The position numbers and the translations under genes are program-made. 64,000 nt of DNA from Cladorhizidae sp. MBARI D1340-BT2 (Eukaryota; Porifera; Demospongiae; Poecilosclerida; Cladorhizidae), in the NCBI GenBank assembly GCA_028752905.1, contig JAQNBH010000009.1:41422509-41486508 (forward strand), given 5' to 3'. Under the pieces are notes generated by a model. It was not told the origin of the DNA and ran no database searches. It was given only the letters and a program-made list of their open reading frames with translations. How positions within the stretch are numbered: position 1 is the stretch's first letter; each line of letters starts with the position of its first letter. Shown here in pieces: positions 23,080 to 33,559 of this stretch.

Positions 23080-24446
23080 CAGTGGGTTTCAATTATATTT
23101 GATGTGACAAGTTAACTAATTAATTCAAATAAATTTGAAATGACAGTTTAACTAAACAATTCAACTAAAATTGACATGACAAGTCAACTAAAATGAACTA
23201 ATTTTGAATTAAATAAAGAGAGCATAAGATTGGCTTTTTTTAGGCAAGTCCATTCATTTCATTTTCATGTTCGTTTTTCCCACCTCGCTTTGAAAACTCT
23301 ATTTGAGGGCTTTGAAAAGACTCAGTTTCACTGGACTTATGTTCGGGTTTTGTGGCCACTGGTTTGACACACACTATCACACACCAACATTGGTATACTG
23401 CTATTTACTTGTTAGCATTATTAATACTATTAAATTCCATGTCAAGAAGAATGCGAACAAAAGCTCTGGAGAGACGAAAGTATGGAGTCATGAAGAGTTA
23501 CGAAGGATCTTCTGGGTTAGAATCGTTGTAGAAGAAGAGATATCTAGAAGCTGACGACTCAAATGATGCTGGAAGTTTGGAACTATAGTTTTAACGACTC
23601 TTTACCTTCACATGGCATCTGTAGCTTCCCTAGCGCTAGCTATCACAGGCCTGCCTGCTCCTGTGTCAACCCTGCTCAGTCACTGTATTTCTGGTGAGTC
23701 TGTGTGTTGCTGATGAAAGAGTGCAAGAATGATAGTCATGATCAAGAGCAAAATGAGGGGTTTACAACCACCTTGGATCTACCCCTGCCCCCTGGAGTGT
23801 TGTATTTTGAACATTATTTTCAAAGAAATGTGTATTCCCGACATTATTCACAGTTTTGCTCACTCAATTTTTGTCCCTAGTATATTTTTTTAATATCATT
23901 TGAATGCTCTCTCTTTGCTCTTTAAAACGAATGACCACTTTTTCAACCCAGCCAATTTTCAATGAGATACGGTCCATTCTGTGGGCTCACTTTTCCTGCT
24001 GAATGAAAAATGAAAAAGGGGGGGGGGGGGAGTTTTATTAGAAACTGACTGACAGCAAACTGACGACAGCAACATAAATGGCAAGTCTTGATGAAGGCTG
24101 AAGATTTGTAAAAAAAACACCTGACTATTGCAAGTGTGTCAGGCTGTCAGCCAGATGTTGATGGCAATACTGCTTTGCCAATAGGCTATAAATATCATTG
24201 GAAATCACACAGAATGAGCTACCTTTTATGATCAAATCCATTCAAACAGGATGAAGCATTAAATTGGTGACCACAAATATGGTTTATGCACACTTAATTC
24301 AATTTTAATTCAACTTTGAATTAATGGACCTCAAAAACCAGTATAAATAAATAAAATAACTGTGACAAACTAACTAAACCAGTTGAATTAAATATACCTA
24401 AATGACAGTCTAACTAATTCAACTTTGAATTAATTGAACCCCACTG
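23080..24446. mobile_element. Non-autonomous hAT-type transposon inserted in element F
   Basis: 1367 bp. The ends are CAGTGGGTTTCAATTA and, inverted, CAGTGGGGTTCAATTA. An exact 8-bp target duplication (CTGGCGGG) flanks it, which is diagnostic of hAT. No transposase frame is present. Both subterminal regions (about 23105-23200 and 24350-24440) carry repeated motifs of the form TGACA-n-TAACTAA amid TTGAATTAA runs, like transposase-binding sites. It removes RT/RNase H continuity of the host element and so is younger than F. A run of about 12 G residues lies near 24018-24031. Confidence 0.92.
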
Positions 24447-25786
24447 CTGGCGGGATGGCCAACCAAAGCCGTGTAGAGAGGATGAAGTAGCTGGGCAGCG
24501 GCAGGTACAAACCTGTGGTAAAAGTTAATTACTCCGAGGAAGGCCTGCAATTCTTAGATTACTGCCGGGCGGGGGAAATCTTGTATGGCTGTCACCCGAG
24601 TTGGCATGGGTTGTATGCCCTCGGCATTGACCACGTGGCCGAGGAAGGTAATCTCATCGACACCGAAGACACACTTGCATGGGTGAATGACGAGACCATG
24701 CTGTTCAAGGCGATCGAAAACGGCAGTGAGATCCCGAAGATGCTCATCGGGGGAGGAGCAGGCTACCAGGATGTCATCTAGGTAAATGAATATGCCCTGA
24801 AGAACTGTGTCCATCCGTCTCTGAAATGCTTGGGCTGCGTTTGCAAGGCCGAAAGGTGTTCGCAGAAACTCGAAAAGGCCAAAAGGAGTAATCACTGCTG
24901 TCTTGGGGATGTTCATAGCACGTACCGGAATCTGGTGATAGCCCTTAATCAGGTCAATCGATGAGAAAATGGTCGTACCAGCGAGTTGGCCGGCGAAGTC
25001 TTGGATGTGAGGCACCGGGTAGCAGTCAGTCTTGATGCTGCCATTGAGATATCTAAAGTCCCCACATGGGCGCCAACCACCACCAGGTTTGGGTGCAATG
25101 TGAAGTGGGGATGCCCATTGACTGGAGGAGCGCCGGACGATCCCAAGGTATTCCATCTCTTTGAATGCAGCCTTTGCGACAGCAAGTTTGTCGGGGGACA
25201 AACTCCGGGCTGGCGAGCGGAGAGGAGGAGACTGACCAGTATCTATACAAAGCTCGACCACATGGGGGACCCTGTCCTTGCGAAAAGACAACTCAGTGAG
25301 TTTAGGCCTAGAGGCGAGTAGGTTGGCATAGATATTGTTTACCTGAGGAGGTTTGACTACGGTCAAAGGTACTGGTTGACACACAATGCTGGGTGCGGTG
25401 ACGGTGGCGTGCGTGGCAGAGTGAACGAGGCGTTGTCCTCCCAGGTCGACTAGCAGTCCGTTGTCACGTAAGAAGTCTGCCCCGAGGATGGCCTGGTTCA
25501 CATCAGCGACGATGAAAGACCCTTGGAAGCTCTTGCTCCCAAACTGGAGTGGAATGATACGTGTGCCATAAGTTTTAATTTCTGTCCCATTGGCTGCCAC
25601 TAGTGGGGCAGAATGGGCAGAGGAAGCGGCTGCGCGGTGGTCAGCAGGAGAAGCCGGGACGAGAGAGACTTCTGCACCAGTGTCGATGAGGAAGGAGCAT
25701 CCCGAGGCCCTATCCTGGACATGTAGAAGCCTTGAGGTTGTTGCGCCAGCCACCACGGCTACTGGTGGCCGGTGTTGGCGTTTCCC
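24447..25786 (-). pseudogene. Element F pol, first part: protease and reverse transcriptase
   Basis: Pol starts by -1 frameshifting from gag at 25780-25786. The protease (LIDTGAEVSLVPAS) follows after about 30 codons. RT has the usual blocks: SSSQWASPLHIAPK, WRPCGDFR, IFSSIDLIKGYHQIPV, PFGLANAAQAFQR, IYLDDILVA and FLGHVVNA. A TAA at about 24551 stops the frame just after the RT palm/thumb. In-frame coding (LQAFLGVINFYHRF) resumes beyond it up to the hAT insertion. Fragment E carries the same region without this stop's surroundings, so the nonsense mutation may be private to F. Confidence 0.92.
25746..25786 (-). promoter_or_regulatory. Predicted -1 ribosomal frameshift signal (gag/pol)
   Basis: On the minus strand the slippery heptamer GGGAAAC (25780-25786) sits in the gag frame as G GGA AAC. 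A 7-nt spacer follows (25773-25779). A 10-bp hairpin then pairs 25763-25772 with 25746-25755 (CCGGCCACCA with TGGTGGCTGG, one G-U pair) around a 7-nt loop. Gag stops at TAG inside the loop, and the -1 frame is pol. The same arrangement is present in fragment E (slippery site 15121-15127). Confidence 0.85.
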
Positions 25787-26509
25787 ACTGGCGGTGTCTT
25801 AGCTAGGGGAATATGGGCCATCTGGCAGTTCTTCTGGGTGCATCTCCTTGCCTCCGTTCCATACCGCCCATGGTAAAAACACAGACTGGTGTCGGTCTTA
25901 GTCCTGCGCTTTTGGCGTTTGTGGTCAATGGCTGCAACATCGACGTTGCCAACAAGTGATGATGGCTGGTTCAGGCGAGCACCGGAGAGCATGAAGTAGG
26001 CATCAGCTTGTTCAGCCAGCTGATGGGTTGTCAGAGCCGTAGAACGAGCCAGGTGGTCTTGGACATCTGCTGGAAGCTGTCGTAGGAAAAGGGCCTTAAA
26101 CAGGATGTGCTCGGAGTCCTCTCCAATGGGTAGGCATCTTACTGAGGAGTGCTGATGGTGTTCCATCACCCATTCCAGGCCAGTCTAGAAGATTCTTGCT
26201 CCTCTCCAAGGGTGTTTGACCAAACGCGGCAAGGAATCGATCTTTGATGGCTTGGTAGCGAGTGCCATCAGCAGGGGCGTTCCTGATGATGTCGATCACC
26301 CTGTCCATGACCTGGCCCTTGAGTGCTGCCACCACGTAGCTGTACTTGGTCTGGTCCTGGGTAATGGCAGGAACGCGGAGGTTGAATTCCACTTCGATGG
26401 CTATAAACCAGTATTCGATCCTGTCAGGCGAGAACTCTGGTAGTTTGAGGGCGACTGCATTGACTGTAGCCGCCATTAAAGCATCTGCAAGTGCTTGTGC
26501 TTCAGCCAT
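25762..26509 (-). pseudogene. Element F gag (CsRn1-like), frameshifted
   Basis: The most likely start is the ATG at 26509 (MAEAQALADALMAATVNAVA). The open frame extends upstream into the LTR but looks non-coding there. The capsid-like region has FSPDRIEYWFIAIEVEFNLR, a typical helix of this clade. The frame changes near 26140, between two overlapping open frames, so Gag is broken by an indel. The nucleocapsid motif is CFYHGRYGTEARRC..NC, with an unusual C-H-C-C ligand order. It ends at the TAG in the frameshift hairpin. Confidence 0.88.
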
Positions 26510-26550
26510 AATGCCGAAGAGGAAGGTTGATGCTGGGACGCTGTGGGCGT

Positions 26551-26567
26551 GTACGTCGGGGTCACCA
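26551..26567 (-). other. Element F primer binding site (tRNA-Trp)
   Basis: Minus strand TGGTGACCCCGACGTAC, one base after the LTR. It is complementary to the 3' end of tRNA-Trp, the primer also used by CsRn1 elements and avian retroviruses. Confidence 0.9.
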
Positions 26568-26568
26568 A

Positions 26569-26766
26569 TGTAGGGAAGTCTATGTTTAGGATTCCCTGCG
26601 AGGTTCTGTGTCACCGTGTTGTATCTCTTCTACCCGATAGAGAAAGAGAATTGAAACTTCATGAGAAAGAGACAACGTAACAAAAGGTGATCATCAATTC
26701 GAATATTTAGTATTAAAAGTCAAGGGAGTTATGTCCCGATTACTGTTCCGTAATTGCGCTGCCACA
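26569..26766 (-). repeat. Element F 5' LTR
   Basis: 198 bp, with one mismatch to the other LTR. It is followed on the plus strand by GGGT, the target duplication. Confidence 0.93.
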
Positions 26767-27480
26767 GGGTTATCTTAACTTCCTTTGCCAGGTAGATGGT
26801 TTCACTCCAGTGGAAGTCTCTTGTGAGAGGAACTGCTTATGCTCAGCCATTCATAAAGTATGCATCCAGAGCATTATACTCAGTAGGAGGAGTTAGTGAC
26901 ACTCTTTGGGAGCTATCCTTAACTTGACAGAGTTCATTGATGAGCCTTTTAGCAGCTCTAATTCCTTAAACTCAGATGCTTACATATCCGAATAAAGTTA
27001 TTTAATTTTGAGACCAAGATCCAACTTTGCTGGTGTAAATAGCTCAAAAGACTGATATCCATGGTTTGGGGTGGACAATCACATGGCAGTCCAAGGATGG
27101 GGCTAATATGCTCCATATTGATGTGCATATTCTTCCACTATTGACCCAACATGAAGCCAATCAAGTACTGCCGCACTGGCCACTAGAGTTGTACATCTAG
27201 GTTTATTGGGCTAGTTCCCCTACATAACCATTGGAAAGATTGAAAGGTTAATGACCATTCTCAACTTGTTACAAATGAGAATTACTGAGTTGTTGCCTCA
27301 AATATATATGCCTCAAGAGAAGATATGTAAAGAATAAAGACTCAACAAACAAACAATAAACCATCCAACAGAGAATTCTCTCATAACTTGTTGGTGGTTA
27401 AAACAACTACATCTCCAATATTCGCATGCATGACCTCTGACGAAATCTACTTCTATTCAAAGATCTGATATTCTCATTCA
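26767..27480 (+). repeat. Paralogous block II, right part
   Basis: Resumes the block interrupted by element F. Phrases such as CCTTTGCCAGGTAGA, TACATATCCGA and CACATGGCAGTCCAA match block I (19.7-20.05 kb) or block III (29.77 kb). Divergence is high and no frame is conserved. Confidence 0.5.
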
Positions 27481-27499
27481 ATCATCTCGGGCCTATTGC

Positions 27500-29230
27500 T
27501 TGTTTGATAAATCTTTGAGTTTAGTTTTTCAGCTCATTGATATCAGAGTAGCATCATTATGTCATGGTATGCCTGTAATGAAATTGACAATAAAGTCAAC
27601 AATCTTCGAGCAACGTCTTTGTCAAGACAGAAACAATTCACAATTATTCCAGGTAAGCATAAATACCCACACCAAAGTCTCGGAAAAGATATCAATACTT
27701 GAGATTAGATTTCTTTCCCATAATATTGTTTCATATATATATTGACATAATGAGGCTACACAGGCATGTATGCTTTCTTAGATGTGCTCTAAATTCATTT
27801 TCATGGTTTAGATTTCTTTGCTATAATTTTGTTTGATATATATAGTGACACACAGGCATGTACGTATTCTTAACCAGTTATGCTCTCAATTCCATTTCTC
27901 TTGAGAAGTAATTGCTCCAATTTAGATATCTTTGCTGTAATTTTGTTTCTACATATATATATATATAGTGATATATTGAGGCTACACAGGCATGTAGCTA
28001 CTTACATAAATGTGCTCTCTATTTACAAATTAGGTGTCCAGTTTAGATTTCTTTGCTGTAATGGGATCAATTGGTAAGCCTGACCACATCACTGTATACT
28101 TGCAACAAAACATAGTGTTCAGAGATCTATATACCTACATGCAAGTATTTTTTCTGAGAGAAAAGATATAAAGAAATTCCAGGTGAGCATATATGCCAAT
28201 GCAACTTCAATTTTTCACCCTGTGCCTGGAAAAAACATACAGTTAAGAAATTTACCCTGGAGCAACTACTTCCTCAAATGAGAAAGAGTTCAGAGCAGTT
28301 CCAGATAAGCATGGGTAACATCACTGTGTTTTTGTCTGCATGAAATTAAACTTATTACAAAGATATCTATGCTGGATAACTAGTTTATCAAGAAATAATA
28401 AAATTAGAGCAGTTGCAGATAAGCATAGTTGCCTGTGCAGCTTCACTATATAAATATATACCTGATAAATATTGACAACAAAAGTAAACACTCGTCGAGC
28501 AACTTCTGGTCAAGTGAAAAAGAATTCACAGCTATTCCAGGTTAGCAGCATTGCATCGCTACATCATTCTATGCCTGCAAAAAATGTATAATAAAGATAT
28601 CAATTTTCGAGCAACTACTTTCTCAAGTGAAGTAGAAGAATTGTAAAAGCCTGCAACAAAACTAACAGCAAAGAAATCTCTCCTTAAGCATCTACTTTAA
28701 GAGAAAAGATTTAGGACAGTTCGAGGTCAAGGTATATAAATGCCAGTGTACTTCACTATGTTACACTTTCCTGCAACATAACTTAAATCAAGTATATATT
28801 AGACCTTGAGTAAATAGTTTCTAAAGTGTGTGGAACAAACCAGAGCAATTCGAGGTAAATATAGATAACTTGATCATTATTTACACTATCCTTGGAAACA
28901 AAATTACAGCGTATTGGAGCAACTACTTTTATATAAGATTGAAATGATTTAAAGCAATTCCAGGTCAACGTGTAACATTTTTCTGTGGCACTATAACTGG
29001 GGGGAAAACTCAGGTGAGGGTAGATATATGTGTAAAATAACTATGCATAGGTGCTTGTATAGCATCATTATATCTGTGTGTGTGTATGTATGAAAACTTG
29101 CAGGAAAGCAATCTCCACTGGAGCAAACTAACTTTTAGAGAAATTCCAGTTAGACATAGATGATTCACATGTCACTATAATTATGTCTGCAGTAAAACTA
29201 ACATTTAAGAAATCTAATTTAGAAGAACTA
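27500..29230 (+). repeat. Tandem array II: degenerate splice-bordered units, with an inverted stretch
   Basis: About a dozen units of the family seen at 17.6 kb, mostly of a subfamily whose core ends GAGCAATTCCAG before GTAAGCATAG (examples end at about 27651 and 28187; some have lost the donor GT, as at 28302). At about 27690-28075 the units run in the opposite direction (GATTTCTTTGCTGTAATTTTGTTTC repeated), so an inversion lies within the array. Short AT microsatellites (TATATATA) sit in the linkers. Confidence 0.75.
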
Positions 29231-29940
29231 CTTTTCAAGAATGATGGGATTCTGATAGATGCCTGACGATCAACACTTAGTTACTATAGGCTTACAACCA
29301 AACAAAGAGCAAGGAATCAATCCTGCAACAACTACGGGGGAAAGAAATTCCTATATAGCAACCACGCATAGTCAATTATGAGCTAATAGTAATACGCGTG
29401 GCGCATGCCAATATAATTAGTCGGGCACTTTTATAGTCTGACTTACGTAGCAAAGAAAAATTCTCTATTCCAGAGGGAGAGGAGAAGGACGAGCAGAGTC
29501 TTATCAAGTAGAGAAATCAGCCTTCCACCAGTCACAAACTCGACCATCATTGGACCACCAAATTCGATCTTCAGGTAAAATCTGTCGTGCTTTTTAGCAA
29601 GTCTTGTAATCCACTCTCTCCAGTCAAAGTATGTCACTCATAGTTGGATCAGAGGTGTCTCCTAGTAACTCACTTTGCAGTCTCCCTATGTCTTATCCTG
29701 AAATTATCTCCCAACAATTAAAATACCAACAGCTTCAATCTTTCAGCCTGACAATTAACTCTTATAATTTCCTTGCCAGGTAGAAAGCTTGGTGGAAGTT
29801 CCTTGAAATGCTTATTCTCAGTCATTCAGGTGGGCATGCAGCTAGAACAAAACACATTGAGGGAACTTGTGACTTACCATTAAGACCATCCCTACACTCA
29901 TGATGGTTCTTGTCACATAGGGAGTTCGTTGCTTAACATT
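29231..29940 (+). repeat. Paralogous block III
   Basis: Matches block I in order: the GATGCCTGACGATCA region, the ACCATCATTGGACCACCAAATT region near 29545, GGTGTCTCCTAGTAACTCAC near 29652, and GGTGGAAGTTCCTTG to CATCCCTACACTCATG at 29790-29905. It is flanked by tandem arrays on both sides, which implies that the array plus block was duplicated as a unit. Confidence 0.65.
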
Positions 29941-31700
29941 TCATTACATATCCTGGAGCAACTACTTTCTCAAGAGATAAAGAATTCAGAGCAATTCCAG
30001 CCAAGCAAATATTCCTCTGTAGCATAACTATGTTACTCTATTATTGAAACAAAATTAGAGCAGAGAAATTTATCCTGGAGCAACCACATTTTTAAAGAGT
30101 GGAAACATTTAGAGCAATTCCAGTTACTCTCTTAACACTATTCTACTTCAAGAGTGAAATGTAGTGCAATTCCATGCCAGCATATCTATGTCATTGTATG
30201 CCTCAACAAAACTTACTGCAAAGACCTCAAGCAACTACTTTCTCAAGAAAGAGAGAATTCAGAGCAATTCCAAGTGAATATAGATGCCAGCATAACAAAT
30301 TGATGTTAATTATATAACTCAAACTAAACTTACAATATTCTCATCTTGGAGCAACTGCTTTTTCAAGAGAAAAAATATTTATAGCAATTCCTGGTAAGTA
30401 TAGATGTCTGACCAGCATCACTCTGTAACACTATGAATACAAAATAACTTCAGCAAGGACATCTATCATAAAGCAACTACATTTTTAAGAACAAAACAAT
30501 CTATAAACTATCATACATTCCTGTTTACACCACTATTTCAGTATATACCTGCAACAACCTTAAAGAAAGGCTACAGCACTAGGCTCCAAAGAGAAAAAGA
30601 ATTCAGAGTAAATCTAGGTAAGCATAGATTCCTGACATCACTCTATGTGTAGCACAAAATTATGGTAAAGATATCCATCCTGGACAGCCACTTCTCACAG
30701 ATTCAGAGTACATCTCGGTAGTCATACATAAATGTGTTGCTTTACTTTGTTACTCTATTTATGAAACAAAATTACAGCAAAGACATCGCTCCTGGGGAAT
30801 TTTTTTTCCAGAGAGAATAAATTCAGAGCACATCTATATATGCACACATTCCTTTAAAGTGTCAATATACCACTTTATATGTGCATTAAAACTTACAGTA
30901 AAGAAATCGCAAAGAGAGCTCAAGGCAGAAAGAATTCAGAGGACATCTAGGCAAGCATACTTGCCTGTGTATCCTCACTATCTCACTCTATATATATATA
31001 TATGAAACAAAGTTTCAGCAAAGAAATTTAACAACTCCTAAGGAGCGAACAATAAAATATCTAAATGTACTTGCCGGTGTAGCCTCACTATGTCACTGAA
31101 ACAAAATTACAGCAAACAAATCTAATCTGGAGCAACAACTTCTCAAGAGGAAAGTAATTCAGAGCACAATTAGGTAAAATCTATCCTACTTCTAATGAGA
31201 GAATGAATGTATAGCTCTCTAGTTAAGCATACATTCCTGTGCAGCTTCACTATGCTCCTCTATATATATATGAAATATATTTACAGCAAAGAATGCAATT
31301 ACTTCTCAATGGAAAAGAATTCAAAGCATATCAAGTTAACCATCATTCCTTTGTAGCCACACTCTCTCACTCTATTCGAAATTACAGCAAGAAATCTATA
31401 ATGGAGCAATGACTTCAGAGAGAAAGAACATCTGTAAGCATACATGCCTCACTATGACACTCTATATGTATGAAACAAAATTACAGCAAAGAATTCTATC
31501 CTGGAGCAACTACTTCTAAAGAGAATATGAATTTATAGCTCATCTGGGTTGTCTCAATATGTTACTCTATATATATATCAAACAAAATTTCACCAAAGAA
31601 ATCTAAACTGGAGTAACTACTTCTCAAGAGAAGAGAATTCAGAGCACATCTAGGTAAGCATCCATGCCTCGGTGGGCTCACTATGTCACTCTATATACAT
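29941..31700 (+). repeat. Tandem array III: degenerate splice-bordered units
   Basis: About fifteen imperfect units. Acceptor-like TTACAGCAAAGA sequences recur near 30773, 30894, 31013 (TTTCAG), 31108, 31283, 31382 and 31481, at spacings of 95-175 bp. Left units end ATTCCAG and right units end CATCTAG, so two subfamilies occupy separate halves. The last clear unit ends at about 31653 with CATCTAGGTAAGCATCC. Confidence 0.8.
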
Positions 31701-32620
31701 ATTATATATAAACTTAAGACCCTTTACAACAGTGGTAACTGCTAGAAATTACTCTACTCTGACAAAAATGGGAGTCACTGGGATGGTGAAAGTAGTGTTT
31801 CAGAGTCATATGATGAGGGACTGGCCAAGTGGAAGCATGGGTAGGGTTGGCTGGTGTGGGACCATGAATGGAATCCATGCATGACTTGGGGAAGTGGTGG
31901 TTGGCCAAAGGCTGAAGCCCAAGGTGGAAACAGGAAGGTGGTGGTGGTTGGACTGGGACGTGAGTGGGGTCCACAAGCAACCTGGGGGAAAGGGATCGGA
32001 GAACAACCACAACCAAGTATTTGGGTATATGGGGGATGTGCGGTTGGAGTTGGAACTCAAATATAGGATCATGCAGCTGGTCGGAGCTGGACACAAGTGG
32101 GGGACGGGGGTACTTAAGACTACGATAAAATGATGCGCAAGACCATGGGAAGTGGTTGGCGGATCGAGAGCATGAAGGGGAAATCCATGCAGACGGCAAA
32201 TGGTCGGAGTTGGATCATGATTGAAGGCCCAGGTGGCTCTGAGAAAAGTAGTGATAATAAGTGTACTAGGAAAAGTAGTGATCATGAGTGATGGCCTGGG
32301 TGATACGGGAAAAATATTGATCAGAGTTGGACCATGAGGTGGTACCAGGCTGGGCTGTGAGAAGTGTGTGGAGCTGCAAAGTGAGTGGGAGTTCACTGTG
32401 GACATGTCCAGGGGGTGGTAGCTGTGGGGTTACTTTCCCACTCTGTTCACATCATAACCACTCTACAGGAAAGTATCTTGGAGGGGAATACCACAGTAGG
32501 TAGTCACTTGCCTACTTTCCTGGACTGAATGGCTCTAAGACAGGGATGAGGGAACAGGAGTGGCCACATTTGGGATGCCTACAGGAAAATGGAATGACTA
32601 AGGAGGGCACCCTCAATTTT
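31701..32620. other. G-rich unassigned interval
   Basis: Plus-strand G-rich DNA with loosely repeated phrases (GGACCATGA, GTGGTTGG, GTCGGAGTTGGA). The composition opens long overlapping minus-strand frames (31714-32405) that are proline/serine/histidine-rich and carry no motif. I treat these as compositional. It could be the 5' end of the DIRS-like element that follows. Confidence 0.5.
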
Positions 32621-32629
32621 AAGCATGGC

Positions 32630-33240
32630 CAAACTATGGTACCACCGAAGCTGGTGAGGAGGATCCTGAAAGCAGAATACATGACAGGGCAATGCTCCTA
32701 AAGAATAACATGGAGATGGAGTGGGGAAGGATGCTGGTAGAAGGAGTGAATCCCCAGTGTCTTCTCATCAGCCTGGGACCCAGAAGAGCAGGGAGCTTTT
32801 GGCTTATCAAGCAAGTTGATTGTTCATGCCAGGAAGTGAGGAAATCATAATTGTCCAGCAGATCTTATCATTGGTGGAGAAAGAAGGGGGGAATGTGAGA
32901 GTAAATGTTTTTGTGTAATGCATGCAGGAAGATGACTCATGGGAGAAGTGTGCACTACATCCCAACTGGTCCCTGCCACCAGTGTTCCACATGAGGGAAG
33001 GAAAAATGAGGAGTTGGCCAGGATGCCAGATGCAAGATGGAGGAAGGGCAGTGTACAATGCTATGCTTCGAATTAAGGAAAGTGCACCACCATCCATTGC
33101 TGCTATGATCACATGTGTGCACGGGGTATCTTTAGTGACCAATACAAATAAAAATGCAAGCCCATCAAGAGGGAGCGATGAAAAGAGTCAGGGCCATGAG
33201 GGCAATGATGAGGAAGCATGATGAGAAGGTCTGCAGTGAG
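32630..33240 (+). pseudogene. DIRS-like gag remnant
   Basis: Starting at about 32640 one frame reads PPKLVRRILKAEY followed by a run like the start of DIRS/Ngaro ORF1 proteins. Later DSWEKCALHPN (near 32935) resembles the metal-binding tail of such ORF1 proteins. Stops and frame changes interrupt it. The assignment rests on these short motifs and on the DIRS-type RT just downstream. Confidence 0.5.
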
Positions 33241-33559
33241 GTGTCCTCAAATATTTAGGTTTAGCTTTCAGATCTCATGTGTTTATATCTTGTCTCGAAC
33301 TTTTAGGTGGGAAATGTAGAGAAAATGATATAAAGATGACGGCATCAATAATAATTATATACATGCACAAGTTGCCAGAAAGTGAGGGAGGAACAGTATC
33401 ACTACATGGATCAACTGTGATAATTTGGAAGGAAGAAGACCATTTGGTCATCTTATTATCCTGGAACTACTGAAGAGCATTGAGTCACCTTTGGTTCTAT
33501 TAAAGTGGAGAAAGCATCTGTTATCCCACCTAGACATGGAGTACAATGAGTAGCTACAT

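Larger units (their letters stand above)
20993..26766 (-). mobile_element. Element F: CsRn1-like Ty3/gypsy retrotransposon, full length but disabled
   Basis: 198-bp LTRs at both ends differ at one base. Flanking GGGT occurs at 20989-20992 and 26767-26770, a 4-bp target duplication. A tRNA-Trp primer site and a polypurine tract are in place. The gag knuckle is C-x2-H-x9-C-x4-C, the unusual form of the CsRn1 clade, which also uses tRNA-Trp. The order is gag, protease, RT, RNase H, integrase. A 1.37-kb hAT-type insertion splits pol at 23080-24446. There are also a nonsense codon in RT and two frameshifts. Confidence 0.92.

Noticed and set aside
17641..31700. Regularly spaced repeats resembling a CRISPR array
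   Set aside because: Units are long, degenerate and variably spaced, with no constant repeat/unique spacer pattern, and the setting is clearly eukaryotic.
27500..31700. A functional gene made of dozens of mini-exons
   Set aside because: Core lengths are 61-62 bp, many units have stops or lost splice dinucleotides, and part of the array is inverted. I kept it only as an open question.
31714..32405. Overlapping long minus-strand open frames rich in Pro, Ser and His
   Set aside because: They arise from G-rich composition on the plus strand and show no motif or conserved start.
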